This document shows positions 45,901 through 55,546 of a stretch of 64,000 nt of DNA, one piece after another (the stretch's first letter is position 1; each line of letters starts with the position of its first letter). A program made the translations under genes and the position numbers. Location of the stretch: the NCBI RefSeq assembly GCF_000226115.1, contig NC_016462.1, positions 930,001 to 994,000 on the forward strand. Direction: 5' to 3'. The notes below the pieces were generated by a model. That model did no database searches. It was not told where the DNA came from and saw only the letters and a program-made list of their open reading frames with translations. This stretch comes from Thermothielavioides terrestris NRRL 8126. Its lineage: Eukaryota; Ascomycota; Sordariomycetes; Sordariales; Chaetomiaceae.

Positions 45901-47840
45901 AGTAGAGGGAGGACAAGGTCCTTTACCCTATAGCCTACTACTCTATAAAACTAAGCTCTACTAAATGCAACTATACTATCTACAATAAAGAGCTATTGGC
46001 TATTATCTTATGCCTCAAAGCCTAGTCGGCAGAGCTTCGAAGTATAGTAGCCCCCTTTACTATCCTAACTGACTATAAGAATCTTAAGTACTTCACTTAG
46101 CTATATCCAATTAGCGAACGATAGGCTAGATAGGCGAAGATACTCTCTTTATTCAACTTCGAGCTAAAGTACTAGCTAGGATCCTAGGCCTCGTGCCCTA
46201 ATATACTCTCCTAGCGTAAGTAGGACAAGCCTAAAGACAATTAGCGTATTACCTAGCTACTTCCCCTAATTAAGATATACTAGACTAGCGTATAGGAGGA
46301 GGCTAGGCTACCTATAGGAGAAACGTTCTTCGAGGACAAGTAGCTCACTACCCTATAGAACGAAGGTATTGCCGAAGACGAGCACTACGCTTATCGGCTC
46401 TAAGTCGTCTACAACGGAGCTCAGAAGTTTCCTAAGAAGACGAATATAGTATAGACCTAGATCGTAGACTACTCCCTTAATATATAAAGCGTACTCTAGT
46501 TCTATAGCCGTCTCTAGCTCCCTATATAGGAGCCTCTAACTATTATAATTATCTAGCAGATTTATAACTTGGCTATATCAAGATACCCAAAGTATAATAG
46601 GCTATTTAAAATACTCTATAGAGATTATTACTAGGACCTTATATCGTCTAATATAAAGCGGTTTATTAAGAACTATAATTAGTACCACTAAAGTAAGATC
46701 TTTCAATAGCTATATCAAGGGCTCCTATAGCCCTTACCTATCCCTAATCGCTTTTAGAAATAGATCTCTATTGACTTTATAACCGACCTCTCTATAAAAG
46801 ACGAAGGAGCGCCTAGCTACTTTATAGTAATTACCAACTGTCTCTCTAAGTATATATAGCTTAAGGCAATATACTTAATAGGAATAGAAAAGTATACTCT
46901 TCGATTCTATAATATATAGTAGCGTTTCTATAGGTTCCTAACCTAAATTATAATTAACTATAGATCGGACTAGCTAAGTAGGTTCTAGACTACGTTGTAT
47001 AAAGCGGTAGAGGTAGAGCAGCTCCTATCGACTTCTTACTATCCTTAGACGGATAGAGGGATAGAGTAGGTCAACTAAGAGGTATAAGCAATCCTCTAGA
47101 TCTTCGTCTCCTTTATACAATATAACTAGCTTAAACATCTTCTAGCCTACTAGTTTATATTTAATAATAAAGACTCGTCTAGAACCAGAGTAAGCCTAAA
47201 CTACCTCCTCTATAGGTTCGATATAAGCTTTATATAGCTTATTACGATCTTAATAGCGTCTATAGCATCCTTAGAAGGTCGTACTACTAGGTTCCTCCGT
47301 CACTTAAAGAAAGGGATAGAATAGACCTAAATAGCTATTATATATATATAGCAATAGTAATAGACGAATATAAACTACTCTCGCCACCTAGCTAAGAGGT
47401 TCTAGGTAGGGGATAAGGTATAGCTCTCTCTATATAATATAAAGACGAACCGCCCTAATAAGAAGCTCGACTAGCTAAATGCTAAGTATAAGGTGGTCGC
47501 GGTACCAACTTCGCTAACGATAACGCTCAATATACTAAGTGGTCTATACTCGACCTTTTATATTGACTTAGTTAAACGAACAGCTTCTAACCTATTCCCT
47601 TCGTAGAAAGTTATAGATAAGAGACTAGACCTTGTATAGGTTATATCGAAGAAGGGTATTCCCTAATAGGAATATAGGGTAGAGGCGATCTTTAAAGCTT
47701 AGAATATAAAAAGAAGAGGGAACAACTACGATATATATATTAAATAAGTAGATTATAATAAACTAATATAGAAGCCTTTAAAGAACTTCCTAGAGACTAC
47801 TACGTTCAACGAGTTTAAATAGAAGTAGAGAGACATATAA
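42930..47840 (+). pseudogene. Gypsy gag-pol remnant
   Basis: Long coding relic with TAG at positions of former Gln and Trp codons and TAA at former Gln. The underlying frame can still be followed for over 4 kb, so point changes rather than indels destroyed it. Domains and approximate positions are given under the element. Confidence 0.8.
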
Positions 47841-49965
47841 TATAATAATAGGCTAATATCGAACTAAAGGAGGAAGAGGAAACATTATATTCGTATATAG
47901 ACTACTCTATAAAGACTAGCTACTTAGATAAATACAACTATATAGGTATAGGAAAACTATAATATATCTAAGTCTAGTTATCCTCCTAAACCTAGATAGA
48001 ACGAAACTATATACGAAAAAACAATAGGATATACTAGCGACGTTACTTATTTAAAGTCTATAATAGGACCTATATCGATAATTTCTTCCTTATCTTCGAA
48101 CGAGTATATAGGCGGAGCGAGTATATAAGGGGGTAGAACGACGACGTAAGGGGTCTGAGGCAAGGGTTGTATATACGCTTGACGAGTATATAGTATATCC
48201 TTCACTAGGGAGGAAGGGCGTCGACTATAATATAGGTTATAGGTGGGGGAACGTATATAGGGAGAGTGGCGAGGGCAGGACCCCTAAGGGGTATAGACGG
48301 GTAAAGGGGTAGTAAATATAATAATATAGTCTACAAGGTGTGAATTCGTCTCTAGGACAGTTGCCTAAGACTATATTATAGTATAAATAGCCTCTATAAT
48401 ATATCGATTCTCTTACTAGGAGGAATCGAGATATTGTACTATATATTTAACTAGGTGACTATAATATTATATAGCGAGATTGTCCTAAGGAGCCTAGTAT
48501 AGAACTAGGGCTCTTCGCTAGCCTAGGGTCGAAGGAGATAAAAAGGGGGCTAGAAGCATATTAAATATAAAGGCAAAGCGTATTGGAGACCAATATTATA
48601 GGGCTATACCAATTATATTATAGAAGCTATATATAAAAGTACTAAATTATAGTATTAAGATAGTACAATAGGCTAGCTCGGTCTTAGTCTTCTTTTAGGT
48701 AGGCTTAGCAATAGCTTAGTTGTTAGTATAAAATTTGACTAAGCGTTTTAGACTAATGTATAGAGAGGCGTTCGTCGTCTAAAGTACTAGATCCTAATAG
48801 CATTTAGTATAGGCTTTAGTATATTCTAAGTAGCTTTCTCCCTAGCCTTGAACGTAATCTACTAAGTTACTATAAAGAAGCTACTCGATATAATTAAGGT
48901 AGATATCTCCCTTCTTCTTTAAAAGGGCGTTATCCTTATTATCAGAATCTCCTTCTACAATATAGCTATTAATAGCGTAATAAAAGGAGTTACTACGATT
49001 ATTACAGTTCTATCTAGGACGCTATTAGCTTCTAGTCTAGGGCTAGAGTAGGCCTAATATAGGGTAATATACATTGCAATCTTAGTTGTCGTCCCCTCTA
49101 GGACGACGCCCCTCGCTACTATCTCTAAGAGAAGTAACTACTATCGATATTATAGTAGATAAGTCTTAGAAATATATTAGAATTATAAAGGAAATAGGAA
49201 GCTACTATAGAGGGTAAAGCAAGTAGATAGAACGTATATAAGCTATATATATAAAGGAGATAGCTAGGGGACTAAGCGAACATAAAGAGGAAAGATTATA
49301 AGATAAGTCGAGTATAAAATAGAAACGTAGTAGATATAGTTGGTAAAGTAGTCGAATATATAATAACGACGATAGGGCTAATACAATAGGAGTATAGACA
49401 CTAGACGACTATATAGCTTATATAAGAAGAGGCCAACAATATATAAGGTAAATACTTAACAAAGTAAATAGGAGGTGAGAAAAAATACGAAAGGCGGAAG
49501 ATATATATAGGATAGAAGCGTAATAAACGAAGAATATATATAAAGTAGGATAAAGAGAGAAATATCGATATATAAATAGGAGGAAGACAAAGTTATAGGA
49601 GTAGGGAGAGGGCGTACATTGGAAACGAGAAGAGAATATAGAGAGCAAGTTCGTATAAGGGGAGGGGTTTTATTGGCAACGGGTAGAGGGTCTATCGTAC
49701 CCGATCAGCGAGTACGCCTTACGCGATATAGCTACTACGGAGGAGAGCGTAAAGTGAGGAAGGGGCTAATTAACGTCCTATAAAAGCGAGGTAAACAAAC
49801 AACCTATAGCTAGATAGTAGGATTATAGGCAATAGCGCTAAGCCGCCTAAATACTAGGTTGGACACTAGCGTTCACTATAATCGACCCTACGCTACACTA
49901 GATCTACGCCTAGCGCTACGCTATATATACCCTAAACCAGCTCCCTATCCGGGAAGGGGGGGGTA
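47841..49965 (+). other. 2.1-kb region between chromodomain and 3' LTR
   Basis: This part of the gypsy element lies after the chromodomain relic and before the polypurine tract. It has the same RIP character. I recognise no domain on either strand. A 76-codon minus-strand frame (49418-49648) is AT-rich and probably chance. It may be an extra ORF of the element or non-coding. Confidence 0.45.
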
Positions 49966-50225
49966 TATTACGGACCGGGCTATACCCGAGCTAGGTATAT
50001 AGGGCTACGCCTAGGATCTATAGCGGTCCTATAACGGGCCTGCTATAGGCCTAAGGTGGACCCGCCTCGTGCCTAGAATAATATCGGCCCAAGCCCCCTA
50101 TACACGAACCTTTAAAAACTCTATACGCGAGAACTGTAGCCTATACTTCTCCTTTTCTCTCTTTAAGGTAGTTGAATAGAACATCGTACGCTTATCTGTA
50201 GACGCTATAAGGCCAGTACGTTATA
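49966..50225 (+). repeat. 3' LTR of the gypsy element
   Basis: 260 bp, same length as the left copy. Differences between copies are mainly C/T and G/A. Directly preceded by a G-rich polypurine tract. Confidence 0.88.
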
Positions 50226-51011
50226 CGAACGAGGTTCTAGGCCCTTTAGCTAGGAGGAGGAGATATCTTGATCGTAGTTAGCGATACTAGCTTCGTCGAC
50301 AATAGTATCAATTGTAAAAGCTTATAAGGTTATACTATTATACTATTTAGAGGGCTAATTGCCTAGTAAACTAGTAAATAGGATATAGTAACTATATCGA
50401 CTATAGAAGTAGAGTTGTTAGCATTTATATAGATAGCGAAGGAAGGTATATTCCTTTAGTATCTATTAGAGGTATTAGAGATCTATCTAGATAATAAGAT
50501 CCTATCGATCTAGTATAATAATAAGTAGATAATCTAGCTAATTAATGCTAAAATGCCTATACTATAGACAAAGCTAAAATATATCGACATTTATAACTAT
50601 TAGCTATACTAAAAAGCTTAAAATAAGAGGGTTAGTATAGATTATATACCTTTGAACTAGATGTTGGCCAACGGCTTAACGAAGACGCTAGAACTAAAGT
50701 CCTATAGGAAGTTTATAGAGATACTTAATCTAATAGATATCTAGGCTTTTATTAAGATCTATACCTACTAGGTAGTATAGAAGAAAGAAATATAAGGCTA
50801 GAAGAAGGCCTTAGCTAAATAGAAGGTTCAGTTTATAGTATAATACGTAGGATTAAAAAGGGTAGATGTATAAAGCTTAGTAGATTAGGGCAATAGTAGA
50901 AGGACCTTAATACTATAAAATTGCTAGATTAGGAAGGACATAGTATTGGGAATAGCTTTATAGATTACTGGATTTAGTAGGCCAGAGCCAGAGGCTCGAC
51001 CTAGGGGGGTG
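50226..51011 (+). pseudogene. Copia RNase H remnant
   Basis: The outer copia resumes here. A frame with RIP stops shows the copia-type RNase H: an internal AE-rich segment, a DN-containing strand, a KLKYIDI segment (KH(V/I)DI in relatives) near 50575-50590, and the terminal TK motif. It reads to the polypurine tract of the right LTR. Confidence 0.75.
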
Positions 51012-51221
51012 TATTAGAACTAGCCTAGCCTAGGGTAGCGGGCCGGCCTACCGAGATTAGGATCTACCGGCCTGATGCCCAACTACCGCCTAAGACTGGG
51101 CTCCTGATCAGGAGAACTCTCCTACAATACAACATCCTCAATACCACGATTGATCCCAGTTGTATACATTGCTTGCATCGTGATAGCTTCATCTTCCTGA
51201 GCCTGCGCAGCGGTTCCAACA
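51012..51221 (+). repeat. 3' LTR of the copia element
   Basis: 210 bp. It is less affected by C-to-T change than the left LTR, especially in the last 100 bp, and retains the original TTCCAACA end. Confidence 0.9.
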
Positions 51222-51226
51222 CATGT

Positions 51227-52396
51227 GTAGCATTGCTGCTGTACGCGCTGGCGACCGAGGAGGTGAGGGAGGAGGTTGGGGCCGTCATGATGGTTTTGGT
51301 ATCGCCGTTTGGCATCCGGCTAGTGTTGTCTTTTTGTTTTCTGTCTGCCGTGGCTAGCTAAGATGATTAATCAATGAAGTGTGTGGAAGGCAATGAGAAG
51401 ACTTGGTATCATTTCTCTTCGACTGACTTGAACTATCTAAATACCCAAGGTAAATTTTATCTAACGTTCTAATGATTCATTGGCAAGTTGGTATCACTCT
51501 GCCCTTTCACGTCGGCCGGCATAGCTAGCATCTCAGAAATGCACAGATGAGCAATCCTCTGCCCGGTGCAGACGTGTGTGTGAACATACGTTCGTCCTCA
51601 TACTGTACGTACGCAGATGCCGCGTCGCAGCCGCGTCGTCATCTGCCAAGGCAACGTCAGCAGAAGTCGTGTGATCTTTCTGACTAGCGCGTGCAGGACA
51701 GCTCCGCCACTCAGTGTCCGGTTTGGCCCCCAGGTTACGGCTGCATGCTTGCGGGTATTAGGCGCAATTCACCTGCCTCTTCCCACCCCAGGTCTGCTGT
51801 CTCCGGTGTCTCTCCACGCCCGAGAACCGTCTTGCCAATCCTGTGATGGCGGACCTGGCCAGACGAAGGATTGTGGTTTTCAAAGAGGCTGGAGCCTAGC
51901 CCTCTGCCAAGTTTCAGGTTTCTGGCCAGCCGGGGCATTGTGCAGTCGCCCGTACTGGCGGTGATTGGTCGTTCGCAATTGCTCGGGATTGTTGGTCGTA
52001 GTTGATGTTGATGGACTTGACTGGTGCGATTACGCGGCTGCTGTGCTGCAAGAGATCTTGCTCTAGGCTCTCCTACCAGGCAAGTTTAGGGCCTTTCTTG
52101 TATCGACGGCTGGCTTGACCGCGATGGCCTTCATTTACATTGGGTCGCCCATCCAGGGACGTTTCTTGAGTGCCCTGCCCCTACCACTTACATCGCACCA
52201 TCAGCTGGACTCGGGCTAGTGGGATCACAACCTTGAACACGCCTGCTAGGATGACGGCTCTGCAAACGGCTGAACCCGCTCCGGCGAGGAAACGCCTCCG
52301 AAGTTCCCGCCGAGCGACAGGTGTCTCGAGAGCAAACAGCCGGCTTCTGGAGTCTGCTCAGCTTCTCCTGACTCAGCCCTCTGATGAGCGTTCCCG
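51227..52396. other. Gene-poor flank of the retroelement
   Basis: A short hydrophobic frame directly after the copia element (about 51226-51360) ends in a TAA and may be the tail of a gene split by the insertion. The rest, to about 52396, shows no domain. GC content returns to genomic levels immediately at the LTR border. Confidence 0.5.
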
Positions 52397-52834
52397 GTCC
52401 TGTTCGAGCGGCCCTTCGACGCGGTCTTCTACGGCGCGGTGGTGAGGACGTGCGCGCTGCAGGCCGACTTCGCCGCCCTCCCCGCCGGCGCCCACATCTT
52501 CGCCGAGGCCATCTGCGGCCTGCTGCGCGACGCGTGCCGCGTGCTGGCCACCCACCAGCTGCACATCCTTTCGCGCTGTGTCCGCGTTGTGTGGATGGTC
52601 GACGGCAGGATTTCCGCGGTGGGTGCGTTCCAGCAGCTTATGCAGGTGGACATCAAGGCCGTCGACAGCGTCTCGTGGTCTGTCTACGTCGCCTAGATGC
52701 GCACTTCGCGGCGCATCTTTCACATCGTCGTCGTGCTTCTCATATCGGCGCTGGTACGCGCCGCCAACATCCTCACCAGTCTGTAGCGCTCGTGGTGTGT
52801 GTCCAACAGGTTTGCGCTGTCGCTGGGCCAAAAA
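52397..52834 (+). pseudogene. Broken ABC-C (YOR1/MRP-like) transporter
   Basis: One frame gives FERPFDAVFYGAVVRTCALQ, then DFAALPAGA joined directly to HIFAEAICGLL, RVLATHQLHIL and VWMVDGRISAVGAFQQLM. These are the two ends of the first nucleotide-binding domain of an ABCC-type multidrug transporter; the middle, with the signature motif and Walker B, is missing, an in-frame deletion. The frame continues through TAG (52694) into a segment like the start of the second membrane domain (ANILTSL, stop, RSWCVSNRFALS) up to a gtgagt donor-like site at 52835. Two stops and the deletion rule out function. No Walker A half upstream was found. Confidence 0.75.
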
Positions 52835-53465
52835 GTGAGTAGGTCCTTTCTTTTCCCCGATCTTAATACGAGGTCCAGCTTGGCAGTCGGTGGTCTTACA
52901 TACTGCATTCCGTTCCGTTGCATCCGCCTCCGATTTACCCTTTACAGCCCGACGGGTTGTGACCCTGTTGCTCGCACAATCTTTTCTCCGCCCAAACGGA
53001 CCCCCTTGTTCGCTTCTTTTCTAGTCCGGGCATACATCTGGCTTCCAAGATATTGAACTTAATATCGACTGGCACGCACTGGACCCCGGCAGTCACGCGC
53101 CCTCACGCGCCCTCCCGCAATAAAGTCCTTCGCTACCGCAGCCAAGGGCCGTCTCAATTCTACCCGGCGCCTTGGGTCCCAGCTTGGTTGGTGGAATGAG
53201 AACGAGGCTCTTGGCCATTAACATCACGGTGGAGAAATAAGAGAACATGCAGAGGAAAACCCCGAATCGCATCCCTTGCTCCGTGATGTAGAATATGACG
53301 ATGTAACTCCCACGTGGGCTGGTTTCACAACTTTCAACGGACTCACTGCTACTGGAAGTGTATAAACATGCTTCTTGCCTGTCGAGAGATACCCGTACTG
53401 CCTAGAACGATTCCTCCAGTGCCATCATTCTCCCGCTCACGGAGGTAGACGCGCTCCTCAACGCA
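52835..53465. other. Intergenic region upstream of the GH30 gene
   Basis: Promoter side of the xylanase-like gene. No binding site that I would name with confidence. Confidence 0.5.
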
Positions 53466-55036
53466 ATGGCCTTTCTCAACAAGCTCGCCGTCGCCGCTCA
53501 GCTCGTCACGCTGGTGGTCGGCCAGACGGCCGTGACAGTATCGGTCGGGACCAAGTACCAGCGGATCGACGGCTTCGGCTTCTCGCAGGCGTTCGGGCGT
53601 GCAGCCGAGTTCCAGAACGCGTCGTCCGATCTCCAAAAGCAGGCGCTCGACTATCTCTTCAGCACCGACACCGGCGCCGGCTTCAGCATCATCCGCAACC
53701 GCATCGGCTCGGGCGGCCAAGGCGACAGCATCGAGCCGAAAAGCCCCGGCTCCCCGACGGCCACCCCATCATACGTCTGGGATGATGATGACCGTGGCCA
53801 GGTGTGGTTCACCAAGCAGGCCATGAGCTACGGGGTGAGCACTATCTACGCCGATGCGTGGAGCGCCCCGGGCTTTATGAAGACGAGTGGCTCGGAAAGC
53901 TCTCCCGGGTGTGTAATGACTTGATTGCTGGATCCCAACCCCCCTGGGCCGCAGTCTTGGGTGAGGCAGGCTAACTGAGGATTGAATATTCAGCTACCTC
54001 TGCGGCACGCCTGGCCACAAGTGCTCATCGGGCGACTGGAGGCAGGCCTATGCCGACTTCCTGGTCAAATACGTGCAGCTTTACGCTGCCGCAGGCATGC
54101 CCATCACTCACCTAGGCTTCCTCAACGAGCCCGATTTCAGCCCGAGCTACTCGCAGATGCAGATCAGCAGCAACGCTGCCGAGGCCATCGATTTTATCCC
54201 CATCCTGTACAAGACCGTCCAAGCAGCTGGCCTGAGCACTAACGTAACTAACTACCTTACCTATCCGACCCCTTTCTGGTGTTGGCCGCCGCCACTAACG
54301 AAAGCTTGCCTCGCCTGGACAGCTCACCTGCTGCGACGCGATGGGCTGGGGCACGACCACCAACAACTACGTCCCGGCGCTCGTCCGGTCCGGCGTGACC
54401 TCGTACCTCGCCGTCATCACCTCGCACTCGTACTCCGCCGACGCCACCAGCGCCATCACCTCGACGCCGCTGCCCAAGTGGAACACGGAGGGCGGGCCGA
54501 ACACGCAGTTCACCACGACGTGGTACGGCAGCGGCGCGGCAAACGAGGGCTTCACCTGGGCCAACAAGCTGGCGGTGGCCATGGTGCGCGCCGAGCTGTC
54601 GGCCTACCTCTTCTGGGAGGGGTTCGAGATCCGGCAGACGCAGTCGGCGATGCACCTGGTGGACACGCTGGACGGCCGCAGCGCGACGCCGTCGGGCATC
54701 TTCTGGGCGTTCGCCATGTGGTCGCGGCACATCCGGCCGGGGGCGTACCGGGTGGCGGCGACGGGCTCGCCGAGCGGCGTGATCACGGGCGCCTTCGTCA
54801 ACGCCGACGGCTCCGTCGTCGTCGTCTTCACCAACTCCGGCTCGGCCGCCCAGTCCGCCGCCCTCGCCTTCTCCTCCGGCTTCACGCCCGCCAACGCGTC
54901 CGCATGGGTCACCAGCAACAGCGCCAAGTTCGCGTCGACCCCCGCCACCCTGTCCGGCGGCAAGGTCACCGTCTCGATCCCCGGCAGGGCCGTCGTCACG
55001 GTCAAGCTGACCGGAAACGCTACCAGTAGCCAGTAG
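53466..55036 (+). CDS. Secreted glycoside hydrolase family 30 (GH30_7-like xylanase)
   Basis: Three exons (53466-53908, 53994-54243, 54323-55036), 468 aa, phases agree. The first about 20 residues (MAFLNKLAVAAQLVTLVVGQ) are a signal peptide. The GH30 barrel follows: GFGFSQAFGRA near 40-50, the acid/base Glu193 in FLNEPDFSPSYSQM, and the nucleophile Glu287 in KWNTEGG. SHSYSADA precedes the nucleophile as in the family. A C-terminal beta domain (about 375-460) completes the chain. Fungal GH30 enzymes with this pattern are mostly subfamily 7 endo- or exo-acting beta-1,4-xylanases on glucuronoxylan. The exact specificity cannot be decided from sequence. The gene is intact, beside a transposon-rich island and a broken ABC transporter. 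Confidence 0.93.
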
Positions 55037-55546
55037 GGTGTCGCGAGTTCGTCGTGGGGTGTTGTCTCAGTGATGAAGGCGGCAAAAAAGCAGCGTCTTG
55101 TGTGAAATACGGTGCCAGGCAGTAGTAGCCTGGCAGTGAAGGAGGCAAGCAGAAACGAAGGCTACGCTCCGACACCTATCCGGAAGGAGGCCGACCACGG
55201 CTAGATCACAACGACGCTGTAGGTACATGCAGGTGTTACTACTTAGGTACCTGGCGCAACGACGGTTCTCCCTCGTTGCTGTTGAGAATAGCTACCTGCC
55301 TACATAAGCCCGACACAAATCTGGGTTGAACCCGAACGCAAAAGCAATTCGGTAACACAACCTCCCCCTACCCCGGCCAACACCTCTAACTCCCAGTCCC
55401 AAGCGAGTCAAAGAAGGGTAAAAAAGACACTCGACGTTGGGATCCCATCTCATCATGAATAAAGGGAAGCTCCATCGCCACAGCATTCCCTATCCCATCC
55501 AGCGTTACTACCCCGCCATCCCACCACCGAGGCTCCATCATCCCCT
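55037..55546. other. Convergent intergenic region
   Basis: 3' regions of the GH30 gene (plus) and UFD2 (minus). No gene seen. Confidence 0.55.

Larger units (their letters stand above)
42670..50225 (+). mobile_element. Nested Ty3/gypsy chromovirus, RIP-inactivated
   Basis: LTRs at 42670-42929 and 49966-50225 (both 260 bp), starting TGTTACAGACTGGGC / TATTACGGACCGGGC and ending cgttata on both sides (TGTTAC...GTTACA before RIP). A polypurine tract gggaaggggggggta (about 49951-49965) precedes the right LTR. In frame order I trace gag with a zinc knuckle (about 43.2-44.2 kb, knuckle near 44020-44060), a protease region, reverse transcriptase (about 44.94-45.56), RNase H (about 45.78-46.2), integrase (about 46.59-47.5) and a chromodomain-like segment (about 47.64-47.83). 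The order RT-RNase H-integrase defines Ty3/gypsy. Nearly every Gln/Trp codon is now a stop. No matching target duplication flanks the LTRs (agtat against cgaac), which fits the deletion in the host copia element. Confidence 0.9.
40195..51226 (+). mobile_element. Ty1/copia LTR retrotransposon, RIP-inactivated, interrupted
   Basis: LTRs at 40200-40409 and 51012-51221 (both 210 bp). They begin TGTCAGAACC (right copy TATTAGAACT) and end TTCCAACA (left copy TTTTAATA), differences that are all C-to-T or G-to-A as in RIP. The target duplication is TATGT (40195-40199) on the left and CATGT (51222-51226) on the right, again one C-to-T change. A G-rich polypurine tract (about 51003-51010) precedes the right LTR. 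Read with RIP stops ignored, the left interior (40.46-42.0 kb) resembles gag with a zinc knuckle (about 41670-41715), then an aspartic-protease motif (about 42230-42260). After the nested element, 50.23-50.92 kb matches copia RNase H. Integrase and most of the reverse transcriptase are missing, so a deletion accompanied or followed the nested insertion. No functional frame remains. Confidence 0.9.

Noticed and set aside
49418..49648. 76-codon AT-rich minus-strand frame in the gypsy element
   Set aside because: Phe/Tyr/Ile-rich, as expected from chance in RIP-affected DNA.
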